In this document: piece by piece, positions 45,239 to 53,660 of the stretch
How positions within the stretch are numbered: position 1 is the stretch's first letter
Layout: each line of letters begins with the position of its first letter
Assembly: GCA_028695735.1 (NCBI GenBank)
Contig: JAQVIJ010000002.1
Coordinates: 145,752 to 209,751 of the forward strand
Source: Deltaproteobacteria bacterium
GTDB lineage: Bacteria > Desulfobacterota > Dissulfuribacteria > Dissulfuribacterales > DYLC01
Reading direction: 5' to 3'
Length of the DNA: 64,000 nucleotides
Notes under the pieces: generated by a model
The model's database searches: none
The model's input: the letters and a program-made list of their open reading frames with translations, nothing else
What the model was told of the DNA's origin: nothing
Translations under genes and position numbers: made by a program

Positions 45239-46285
45239 ATGTGTATCAACATAACAAGATTTTATAAACGAGAACGAAAGGAGTTGGATTGTGAGATTAT
45301 AACTCCAATGTTCCTTGGCAATGCCAAGCAGGAGGCTGAACTGCGTGCTGCTCCATTTAAGGGTCTGCTGCGTTATTGGTGGCGTGTGGCTGAAGGCTAT
45401 AAGTATGCAACTGATAAAGATTTACTAAAGGCAGAAGATTTACTAAAGGCGGAAAATACCATATTTGGCAGTGCTGATGAGAATACAAATTGTAAAAGTC
45501 AAGTAAAAATATGGGTAGAACCTATAACATCATTACAACCTAAGAAAGAGCAATTTAAAAATCCAGGTAATATTGATCATCCAGAGTGTGAAAAATCTCA
45601 ATGTAAAATCAATCCTCTTAATTATCTTGCTGGGATAGGGCTGATTAATTACAAAAGAAGTTATTTTCCTGCAGGAGAAAAGTTTACATTACAGCTTGAG
45701 GCACCAGAACAGATATTACAACAACTGGAATCTACTTTGGCTATTGTAAATAAATTTGGCGCCATTGGCAGTAGAAGTAGAAATGGTTGGGGCTGTTTTC
45801 AATGGCCTGCGTCACAATCTAATGTTGAAATAAATTATAAAAAATTTCAGGATGCCTTTGATCGGGATTATCCACATTGTTTAGCCAAAGATAAAGATGA
45901 AAAGGGGTTATTGCTTTGGAAGACAAAACAACTATATGATAAATGGGAAAACTGTATGAAAAATTTGGCTGAAATCTATGTGGCCGTCAGGATAAAATTA
46001 GATGTTACTAAAGGTAGTCCACCTGATAGGCATCTGCTTGGCTATCCTGTGACAAATCATATTATACAATTAAAACACTGGGAGAAAAAAGGTCGTCATG
46101 CATCAGCTCTTCGGCTGATTGTTCGCAAGGAAAATGAGCAATATCGCGGCTATTTCCTTCATCTGCCACATCTTTTTAGCCAACAAATGTGGCTCAATGA
46201 TAAAACCAGGCAGATTGAGATATGGCGAAATGTTCACAAAACTCTTGACACTCTTGACCACTATTGTGATAGGGCAAACTTTTGA
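45239..46285 (+). CDS. cmr1: Type III-B RAMP protein Cmr1
   Basis: 348 residues. Opening motif ELDCEIITPMFLGNAKQEAELRAAPFKGLLRYWWR is characteristic of Cmr1, as is GAIGSRSRNGWGCF. Caps the 3' end of the crRNA in the Cmr complex. Preceded by a G-rich ribosome-binding region related to that of cas6 and cad1. Its stop codon lies 15 nt before the cas10 start. Confidence 0.93.
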   Translation: MCINITRFYKRERKELDCEIITPMFLGNAKQEAELRAAPFKGLLRYWWRVAEGYKYATDKDLLKAEDLLKAENTIFGSADENTNCKSQVKIWVEPITSLQPKKEQFKNPGNIDHPECEKSQCKINPLNYLAGIGLINYKRSYFPAGEKFTLQLEAPEQILQQLESTLAIVNKFGAIGSRSRNGWGCFQWPASQSNVEINYKKFQDAFDRDYPHCLAKDKDEKGLLLWKTKQLYDKWENCMKNLAEIYVAVRIKLDVTKGSPPDRHLLGYPVTNHIIQLKHWEKKGRHASALRLIVRKENEQYRGYFLHLPHLFSQQMWLNDKTRQIEIWRNVHKTLDTLDHYCDRANF

Positions 46286-46299
46286 AGAGAGGAGAGGCA

Positions 46300-49167
46300 A
46301 TGAATCAGAATATGTCTGACAAGATCTTAAACGATGAGGGATATTGGCTCCATAAAACCAAACTATTTCTACATGACCCGCCAGACAAAGCCATTCACAT
46401 ACCTGGCCATGAAGAACGCAGTAATGACCTGATAGCTGCCCTTGGCATGGTGGGAGATGTGCTTCATAATGACGAATATAGGGATGCTGACAGCATTGCA
46501 TCGGGCATGGACAGGGCATGTCTGCCAGGCTATGTACCTAAAGATGAAACCAGAAATGGGGCAGTCGATTTTCTGAGATTTCCACAGATCACACATCCAA
46601 CTGGAGCCAATACACCGTTACAATTGATTTTACCGCAAGAGTTATTGAATAACAAATCCATTAGTCAGCAGATTCAAGAACTCTTAAGAGAAGATTCGGA
46701 TTTGCTTTCTGAGGACCAACGATACAAGGGCAATGCGGCATTATTTTCCTTTATTCGTTTTCATTACCTGTTTTTCATACTCAGGAGACGGTTAGCCCAA
46801 AAGGATATCGGTGGGCTTGGAGGTCTGTGGTATAGACTGCCTGCTGATACCCGTTTGCCAGATCACTCCATCTGGCAGCACTGTGGCATGGTTTCTGCGA
46901 TTGGCTCGTGCAAGCAACTCTCTCCAGAGAAAAAGGCCAGTCTGATGGTCTATGCCATTACGCCTGTTCAGGATTTCATCATAAGGGCACGCAAACTGCG
47001 TGACTATTGGTCGGGTTCAATCCTTCTTTCCTGGTTGGCATTTGAGGGCATAAAGGCCATTATCTGCAATCTGGGGGCGGACCATGTGGTTTATCCCAGT
47101 CTTCACGGCCAACCCTTAGTAGATGACCTGCTAAAGATCTGGGGGATTAAAGAAGAGTGGTTAAGTCGTCATAAGAACCATGGCATTGCCTCCTTTCCCA
47201 ACAAATTTGTCTGTCTTGTGCCAACCGGCAAGGAAAAGGACTATGCAGAAAAAATTAGGACTTCTATATCTAATGCCTGGCGTGAACTGGGTGAAAAAAC
47301 ATTAGAATTGTTATCAAAAAGGATAGAGAGAATAGCCCATGATGATATCCGGAAAGCTCTTAAGTCGCAGTTTGATCGCCAAACCAATAATTATTGGGAA
47401 CACCACTGGTCTTCTGCCCCCTTAGTAACTGGAGACAAAAAGGCTGACATTGAGGCATTGCTACACAAAGACTCAATTGCTTCAGCCTTTGATTTCTGGC
47501 AGGATTCCCAAAAGATATGGCCAGCGCAATCGAACGGCGAAGGCCAGCTTTACTCTGTGACGCACCGTTTGGTGCAGGCGGGTCTTGCAGCTGGCAAGGC
47601 CTTTCGTCCGGATTTGCGGCCACCAGAGGAGGGTATCAAGTGTGATCTCTTTGGTGAATTTGAGATTTTGCACTATCCTGATCAAGCCGATTTAAATCCA
47701 AGGCCATCGAAGGATCCTTTCTGGCAGGATATACGAGAGGCCTTTGGTGAATCCGAGTTTGGAAAGACAGAGCGTCTCTGTGCGTTGGGACTCATAAAAC
47801 GTCTTGCATATCGAGTGTGCAAGGACATGAAGGACCATCCTCTTCATAACATGTTCAAAAACGCCGAACAGTTTCCATCCACCACAGAAATGGCATTACA
47901 TGATTGGTGGCATCAGATAAATCAGCGGGCTCAAAGTCAAGACGATAAGGATGCCCAAAAGATAGCTCAAGCGCTTAGCGCATTCAAAATGGACATGGAC
48001 GATAGAGAGGCATTGAAGGAGGTGGCCCAATGGTTTCATGTCATCAACGAGCGGGAAGAGGTTAATAGACAAGGCTGTGACATTATTGATCTGAAAGACA
48101 AAAAGAAAGAAGCGGATGCCAAAGAGCTCTTCGGGCTTCATTCCGTCAAGGACATTCATAAATATTACGCCGTGTTGATGATGGATGGCGACAGAATGGG
48201 TAAGCTCATCAATGGCGAAACCTTGGGCTCTAAGTGGGAAACCGTCCTGCATTCGAATTTAGTCAATAAATTTAACGGCGATTTCGATCGAAATTTTAAA
48301 AACTTTTGGGCAACTCGGTTAAATGAACGCAGGTTGATCTCCCCTGCTGTTCATGCAGCTATATCAGAGGCGTTAGGGGATTTTTCGATAGTTACCGTTC
48401 CTTCCATCATTGAAAAATATGATGGCCGTCTGATCTATGCAGGCGGCGACGATGTCTGTGCTGTATTGCCTGCTTCCACTGTTTTATTGGCAGCTCGAGA
48501 GATAGCAGATGCCTATGGCTGGGGATTCGTGGCTATTAAAGATGATCAGGCCGTTTCACTTCAAACACAATGGCGACCTGAACCAGGGCAGAAGTTGGCC
48601 ATGCACCTTGGTAAAGGGGATGGCATCTCCATTTCAGCAGGCATTTTGATTGCCCATCACAAAAAGCCCCTGGGCCGAGTGTTGAAGCGCTGCCATGAGT
48701 TGCTTGAAAAGGCCAAGAAGGAAGGCGGTCGCAATGCCTTTGCCTTGGAGGTGGATAAGCGGGCAGGTGGAGGCCGCATATTTATGGCGGGATGGCAGGA
48801 AGAGAGCGAGGATAAATTGCTTCTGGATAGCTTTTTATATGTGTCTAATGCCTTACAAGCAAGCCAAGGGGCAGCTATGAGCTCCTCCCTTGCCTATCGT
48901 CTATCTACCTTTGAAGAAGGCTTGCAGGCATTGATAGCCGAACATTCAGGCGGGCTTGCCAAGTTTATTGCAAAACAGCTGGAGCGTTCAGGCGTGAATA
49001 AAGATAATAAGGATAAGAAGGACGACGAAGAAGTCATGGAATTAGCCCAACACATTGCCGCTCTTATTAATAGAAAAACTCCAGATGGTAAATTGCCCTT
49101 AGAATCCATAATCGTTGCAGAATTCATAGGCCGTTGCCGTGCAGAGCATAAGGATAGAGAGGTATAG
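46300..49167 (+). CDS. cmr2: Cas10/Cmr2, cyclic-oligoadenylate synthase subunit
   Basis: 955 residues from the ATG at 46300 behind AGAGGAGAGG; the track TTG start at 46282 is less likely. N-terminal region with LHDPPDKAIHIPGHEERS, the HD-like part found in Cmr2, which may or may not cut DNA. First palm-like domain, then the second palm with MDGDRMGKLI (about 627) and the intact cyclase motif YAGGDDVCAVLP (about 715). The GGDD predicts synthesis of cyclic oligoadenylates on target RNA binding, consistent with the CARF genes around it. Large subunit of the Cmr complex. Confidence 0.95.
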   Translation: MNQNMSDKILNDEGYWLHKTKLFLHDPPDKAIHIPGHEERSNDLIAALGMVGDVLHNDEYRDADSIASGMDRACLPGYVPKDETRNGAVDFLRFPQITHPTGANTPLQLILPQELLNNKSISQQIQELLREDSDLLSEDQRYKGNAALFSFIRFHYLFFILRRRLAQKDIGGLGGLWYRLPADTRLPDHSIWQHCGMVSAIGSCKQLSPEKKASLMVYAITPVQDFIIRARKLRDYWSGSILLSWLAFEGIKAIICNLGADHVVYPSLHGQPLVDDLLKIWGIKEEWLSRHKNHGIASFPNKFVCLVPTGKEKDYAEKIRTSISNAWRELGEKTLELLSKRIERIAHDDIRKALKSQFDRQTNNYWEHHWSSAPLVTGDKKADIEALLHKDSIASAFDFWQDSQKIWPAQSNGEGQLYSVTHRLVQAGLAAGKAFRPDLRPPEEGIKCDLFGEFEILHYPDQADLNPRPSKDPFWQDIREAFGESEFGKTERLCALGLIKRLAYRVCKDMKDHPLHNMFKNAEQFPSTTEMALHDWWHQINQRAQSQDDKDAQKIAQALSAFKMDMDDREALKEVAQWFHVINEREEVNRQGCDIIDLKDKKKEADAKELFGLHSVKDIHKYYAVLMMDGDRMGKLINGETLGSKWETVLHSNLVNKFNGDFDRNFKNFWATRLNERRLISPAVHAAISEALGDFSIVTVPSIIEKYDGRLIYAGGDDVCAVLPASTVLLAAREIADAYGWGFVAIKDDQAVSLQTQWRPEPGQKLAMHLGKGDGISISAGILIAHHKKPLGRVLKRCHELLEKAKKEGGRNAFALEVDKRAGGGRIFMAGWQEESEDKLLLDSFLYVSNALQASQGAAMSSSLAYRLSTFEEGLQALIAEHSGGLAKFIAKQLERSGVNKDNKDKKDDEEVMELAQHIAALINRKTPDGKLPLESIIVAEFIGRCRAEHKDREV

Positions 49168-49168
49168 C

Positions 49169-50203
49169 ATGGATAAAAGAACCTGGATTGAGTTGAACCC
49201 CATTGACACCCTATTTTTTAAAGGTGCCGAATCCATGGTGGTAGGGGAGCATCATGAGGTGGACACCTTATTCCCACCCATGCCATCCACCATTATCGGA
49301 GCCATTCGCACTGCCATTATGCGCCAAAACCAGATTTCTCCTGCTGATTATCTGAGGCAACCAAGCCAATGGCAGGAGAAATATCCCATTCTTGGACTGC
49401 CAGACGAACCTGGTTTCGAGTTAACCGGCCCTCTCTTCTGTACTGGGACGGGCTCTCTATTGTTACCAGCCCCAGCCAATTGGTTTGCTGCTTCACCTGC
49501 TGAAAAGGCCGAGTGGGAAAGACCCTATTCTGTGCAAACAGCCCAGCCGCGGACGGTTTCATCTCTGGGGATTAGTGGGTCAGTGCCCAATCCTGTTTGG
49601 CTCACTCATCCCAAAGGCCCTGAAATGAAATCCCTTTCCGGCTGGTGGGTTACTGCGGCAACCTTTGATGCGGTCTGCCAAAATCAAGATGTACTTTTCA
49701 CAAAGGATATTAAAAAGTTACAAGCCGATACGCCGGCCATCTTACCCATGAGTTCATTATTTGGCCGAGAAGAAAGGGTGGGAATCGCCCTTACGCCTGA
49801 ACGGACCGCCAAAGAGGGCCATCTCTACAGTACAGTTCATGTGGTTTTGCATGAAGATGTCAGTCTGCTGGTTGGGATCAATTCGCCACATGACCTCTGT
49901 TTGAAGCAAGAGGGCATCCTTCAATTAGGAGGCGAACAACGAATATGCCGTTATCGCATTAGAGAGTCCATCGCGCTTCCTGAGAACCAAAGTGGCCAGA
50001 CCCAACTCGCCTTAGGCCCTATAAAGATGACTGATTTACCTGAGGCCTGGAAGGGCGTTCCCCGTTGCTCTGGCAAGCTTTTGAGAATAGGTGGATGGGA
50101 CATGGCCAAGGGTTTTCATAAACCCATGACGGCCTGGCTGCCACATGGAACTGTTTTTTTTACAAATGAAAGACCTAACCTGTCCCAACTTATGAGTTTT
50201 TAA
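49169..50203 (+). CDS. cmr3: Type III-B RAMP protein Cmr3
   Basis: 344 residues from the ATG at 49169 behind AGAGAGG; the track start at 49139 overlaps cas10. Motifs LNPIDTLFFKGAESM and MPSTIIGAIRTAI near the N-terminus and KPMTAWLPHGTVFF at the end match Cmr3. Holds the 5' handle of the crRNA against Cas10. Starts one base after the cas10 stop. Confidence 0.92.
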   Translation: MDKRTWIELNPIDTLFFKGAESMVVGEHHEVDTLFPPMPSTIIGAIRTAIMRQNQISPADYLRQPSQWQEKYPILGLPDEPGFELTGPLFCTGTGSLLLPAPANWFAASPAEKAEWERPYSVQTAQPRTVSSLGISGSVPNPVWLTHPKGPEMKSLSGWWVTAATFDAVCQNQDVLFTKDIKKLQADTPAILPMSSLFGREERVGIALTPERTAKEGHLYSTVHVVLHEDVSLLVGINSPHDLCLKQEGILQLGGEQRICRYRIRESIALPENQSGQTQLALGPIKMTDLPEAWKGVPRCSGKLLRIGGWDMAKGFHKPMTAWLPHGTVFFTNERPNLSQLMSF

Positions 50204-50255
50204 AAAACAGCATTAGTTAAACATAAGCAATTATCTCTTATTTAGGAGGAACTAT

Positions 50256-51194
50256 ATGTATCTAATAGAACATGCCCATTTGTGTGTGTTGCACGCCATT
50301 TCACCTGTACATGCTGGTTCAGGTTCTGCTCTCGGCGCTGTGGATCTGCCCATTCAAAGGGAACGCCACACCGGCTGGCCTCATATTCAGGCATCTGGCG
50401 TAAAAGGTGCCTTTCGTGACCACTGTGAGCGGGTTTGGATGACTCAGCAGTGTAAAGGCACAGGCAATGATGATAATAAAAAGCAACAGCCCGAGGAACT
50501 TGCAAACCTTGCAAACCGCATCTTCGGTATGTCAGAATCCACAGAAAGCCAGGCCGGCGCTATCGCCTTTTCAGATGCAAAACTACTCGCCTTTCCTGTG
50601 CGTTCCAACCTGGCTCCCTTTGTATGGGTCGTGTGTCCAGCCCTTTTGAAGCGGTTGTCTCGGGATTTGGAGTTGGTGGGCATACCGCAGGTGCGCATCT
50701 CTGCTGAGGTACTTGATTCCGTATGCGTCAGTAACGACCAATATAGATTGGTCAAGGGAGAAATAAACAAAAATGATAGCCTCATTTTAGAGGATATCTG
50801 CCTAACCGCCAATAATGATGAGTGGAATAAGACTGAGTTGGAGGAGACCTTTAATAGACTTGCTCCAGAAATCGAACGCCTGGTGGTCATTCCTGATGCA
50901 CACTTTTCTTTTTTAATGGAGACCGCCACAGAGATACAGGCGCAGATCAAGATCAAGCCTGAGACAGGTACTACTCAAGATGGCTCACTTCGCTATCAAG
51001 AATTATTGCCTGCTGAATCGGTGCTCTATACCCTTGTGTTTTTCACCGAGGAACGCACCAAAGATGATGCCAATAAACTTCAACTGGATATCTTGGCTAA
51101 CCATGTGAAATATGCTGCCTCCACATATATACAAATGGGAGGAGACATGACCTTAGGCCGTGGCATTTTTAAAATCAAGTGGTTATCAAAATAG
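50256..51194 (+). CDS. cmr4: Type III-B backbone and target-RNA nuclease Cmr4
   Basis: 312 residues. HAISPVHAGSGSALGAVDLPIQRERHTGWPHIQASGVKG is the Cmr4 signature, with the aspartate in GAVDLPIQRE at the position that cuts target RNA every six bases. C-terminal MTLGRGIFKIKW completes the RAMP fold. Repeats along the crRNA as the backbone. AGGAGGA supports the start. Confidence 0.95.
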   Translation: MYLIEHAHLCVLHAISPVHAGSGSALGAVDLPIQRERHTGWPHIQASGVKGAFRDHCERVWMTQQCKGTGNDDNKKQQPEELANLANRIFGMSESTESQAGAIAFSDAKLLAFPVRSNLAPFVWVVCPALLKRLSRDLELVGIPQVRISAEVLDSVCVSNDQYRLVKGEINKNDSLILEDICLTANNDEWNKTELEETFNRLAPEIERLVVIPDAHFSFLMETATEIQAQIKIKPETGTTQDGSLRYQELLPAESVLYTLVFFTEERTKDDANKLQLDILANHVKYAASTYIQMGGDMTLGRGIFKIKWLSK

Positions 51195-51204
51195 GAGGTG
51201 AAAA

Positions 51205-51594
51205 ATGAGTAGGACATTAGGGCAAGAACGGGCACAATACTGTCTGCAAAAATTAGAGAAATTGCGGTGTGACAGGGCTGAGTTCAAGCCCCTCACAGCG
51301 GGGCTGCCAGCCATGATTCTACAAAATGGTTTTGGTCAGACCTTGGCCTTTTTAATCTCAAAAGAAAAAAACAAAGAACAAAAGGAACAAAATGGGGATA
51401 AACATCGCACTGCCTTTGATATCATAACGGAGTGGCTTATCAAAAGAAAACTGATTCATCAGGGAAAACCATCTGATATACTTAAACAAATAAGTGAAAT
51501 GGAACAATCCAAATACCTTCAGGCCCAAAAAGAGACCTTGGCAATGCTTGAATGGTTAAAGAGATATGCAAATGCCGAGTTATTAGAGGAATAA
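51205..51594 (+). CDS. cmr5: Type III-B small subunit Cmr5
   Basis: 129 residues, all alpha-helical. AGLPAMILQNGFGQTLAFLIS is a recognisable Cmr5 motif, with TAFDIITEWLIKR after it. Forms the second strand of the Cmr complex. AGGAGGTG precedes the ATG. Confidence 0.93.
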   Translation: MSRTLGQERAQYCLQKLEKLRCDRAEFKPLTAGLPAMILQNGFGQTLAFLISKEKNKEQKEQNGDKHRTAFDIITEWLIKRKLIHQGKPSDILKQISEMEQSKYLQAQKETLAMLEWLKRYANAELLEE

Positions 51595-51596
51595 CC

Positions 51597-53018
51597 ATGA
51601 GACCTGTATCGAAAGAAATCAATCAACTTATCAGTAATAAAGAGCGAATAAAACATGCCAATTTTGGGTTGGTTTTTAATAAATGGCTGGATTTAGAAGA
51701 CTATTTAAAAAGGAAAGATAAAGAGAATAGTCAAGAAATATTCATTAGTGATTATAATAAATCCAAACAAAAGGCGGCTAAAATCCTTGAGCGCCGTCAT
51801 GAAGAGCAGGCCAGCTATTGTCAAGCCATGCAAAAGGCAGGTTGGCATCCTTTTGTCTATCATGCCAAGCTCATCTCGCCTTTTGTCTCGGGTCTTGGCA
51901 TGACTCATCCCACTGAGACCGGCCTGGTGCTGGATCATACCTCGGGCATTCCATATCTACCCGCCTCCAGTCAAAAAGGCGTATTGCGAATAGCCCATAT
52001 TATAAATACCCTGTTTTTGGAGGACCTACTTGACCAAGGCATTGTGAAAAAAGATGAGAATACGAGTAACATCCTCTGGGAAGAAGATGCCGCCAGCCGG
52101 ACCCTCTTTGGCTTTTCAGAGAAGAAGGAGGCCTTGGCGGGGCAATTGGTGGTATTGGATGCCTATCCACTGAATCCTCCTGAACTGGGAGTAGAGATAC
52201 TAAACCCCCACTTTAGTGAGTACTATCAGGGTAAACGTGGTCCCACTGAAGATCAAAACCCCATTCCAGTGAAATTTTTAGTGGTAAAGCCTGATGCAGA
52301 GTTTGTCTTTAGATTGTTGTTGCGGACTCCCTTTCAAAAGGCGCCAGAAACAAATCAAGAGAGCCTCATAACCATCATCAACAAAAATATCAGTCGCGCC
52401 ATTACCGAAGAAGGCATGGGCGCCAAGACAGCCTTGGGCTTTGGTCGATTTGAAATCAAAGGTAAAGCAGAACCCCAAAAGATTATGGAGTTATTAAATG
52501 AGTGTAAAAAGCGCGAGGAGCTTGAGCGATGTCCATGGCTGTCATTTAAAAAAAGGCGAATTGACTCTATTCGTGAGTGGGACTGGAGCAGATTAACACA
52601 GCTAATGTCTGACAGCGAGGCCATTCAGTATCAAAAGGTGCCCGAGATCGCCCAGGCGATTAAAGAGGCTGCCGAACAAATCCGGGCAAAAAATTCTAAA
52701 AAATGGGACCAGGAAAGGGATAAGCGCATGGCTGAGTGGTTAAGGCCGTCAGGCATAGAATGGGCGATTCAAAAAGATGCAGATGCCACTTCTCCTCTCT
52801 CACCAGAGGAAGAGGCTCTTTGTGAGCAGATTAAAGGATTGAAGGATTGGGGTAACTGGAAAACAGCTAATATAGAGATGGAAACCCTGCCTTTAATGGC
52901 CTTACAATTACTTCAAGATAAATTTTCGAGTTGGGGTTGTAAGGAAAGAAATGCCAAGCCCGACAAACAAGAGGCATGGAAAAGACTAAAACAACTCCTT
53001 TCAAACCAAGGAAAATGA
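51597..53018 (+). CDS. cmr6: Type III-B RAMP protein Cmr6 with long C-terminal extension
   Basis: 473 residues from the ATG at 51597. RAMP core with GLGMTHPTETGLVLDHTSGIPYLPASSQKGVLR and the glycine loop GMGAKTALGFGRF near residue 290. Past this normal end there are about 170 more residues, highly charged and helical (REELERCPWLSFKKRRIDS ... KERNAKPDKQEAWKRLKQLL), which ordinary Cmr6 proteins lack. The extension could bind a partner such as the nearby accessory proteins. Starts 2 bp after cmr5. Confidence 0.88.
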   Translation: MRPVSKEINQLISNKERIKHANFGLVFNKWLDLEDYLKRKDKENSQEIFISDYNKSKQKAAKILERRHEEQASYCQAMQKAGWHPFVYHAKLISPFVSGLGMTHPTETGLVLDHTSGIPYLPASSQKGVLRIAHIINTLFLEDLLDQGIVKKDENTSNILWEEDAASRTLFGFSEKKEALAGQLVVLDAYPLNPPELGVEILNPHFSEYYQGKRGPTEDQNPIPVKFLVVKPDAEFVFRLLLRTPFQKAPETNQESLITIINKNISRAITEEGMGAKTALGFGRFEIKGKAEPQKIMELLNECKKREELERCPWLSFKKRRIDSIREWDWSRLTQLMSDSEAIQYQKVPEIAQAIKEAAEQIRAKNSKKWDQERDKRMAEWLRPSGIEWAIQKDADATSPLSPEEEALCEQIKGLKDWGNWKTANIEMETLPLMALQLLQDKFSSWGCKERNAKPDKQEAWKRLKQLLSNQGK

Positions 53019-53022
53019 AATA

Positions 53023-53412
53023 ATGCCCTCCCTCTTCCTCCTCTTCAACCATACCCTGACTGCCCAGCAGGAGGCCGATGCCCATCGCTCCCTTGGCGTA
53101 GCGGAGGTCATTGCCCCGCCGCCTGACATCAGCCGCCTATGGGCGGAGATACCACCAGAGGCCGATTCCTTAAAGGAGTATCTCTTGCCCGTGATGGCCT
53201 GGCTTACACAGACGGCCAGGCCAGGCGATTATGTCTTGGTGCAGGGGGAGTTTGGTGCCACATGGCTCGTGGTCAATGAGGCGATGGCTATGGGTCTCGT
53301 GCCCATCTATGCCACCACACGGCGTGTGGCCACGGAACGCATGCTGCCCACTGGCCAAATCGAGATTCAGCATGTGTTTCAGCATGTGCGTTTTAGGCGT
53401 TATGGCTATTGA
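53023..53412 (+). CDS. csx20: Csx20-like CARF-related ring nuclease
   Basis: 129 residues. LFLLFNHTLTAQQEADAHRSLGVAEVI, then PGDYVLVQGEFGATWLVVNEAMAMGLVPIYATTRR and HVRFRRYGY match the small Csx20 family of type III loci, a Rossmann-like single domain. Members are reported or suspected to break down cyclic oligoadenylate and so switch the response off. Four base pairs after cmr6, and overlapping the next remnant by 4 nt. Confidence 0.8.
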   Translation: MPSLFLLFNHTLTAQQEADAHRSLGVAEVIAPPPDISRLWAEIPPEADSLKEYLLPVMAWLTQTARPGDYVLVQGEFGATWLVVNEAMAMGLVPIYATTRRVATERMLPTGQIEIQHVFQHVRFRRYGY

Positions 53413-53660
53413 CAGAGGCTCTAAATGAACTGTTTACCTTGTCTGATCAGGCAGGTGGCATCTATAGCAAGGCCATGTTGGTCTCAGCAAGGACAATTGA
53501 TGACTATGCACAAGAGCGTGCCAAGAAAATGAAGATTGAAGTTGTTCACGGCAATGAGGTGCTCAACCTCAAAAAAAGGATAGGCAAATGGCTCAATCTT
53601 TACAGAAATGAACACCATGACGGAGACTGCCAGCCCATACAGCAGCCCTCGTATCTTTGA
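53409..53660 (+). pseudogene. C-terminal remnant resembling a Can2/Card1 (DUF1887) nuclease
   Basis: 83 residues with no credible start; the frame is closed by a stop at 53394. The sequence ALNELFTLSDQAGGIYSKAMLVSART ... ERAKKMKIEVVHGNEVLNL resembles the last 60 residues of CARF-linked PD-(D/E)XK nucleases, which lie after the catalytic lysine. The sensor domain and active site are missing, and the space they would need is taken by csx20. Probably what is left of a deleted effector gene. It overlaps the next gene by 53 nt. Confidence 0.5.
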
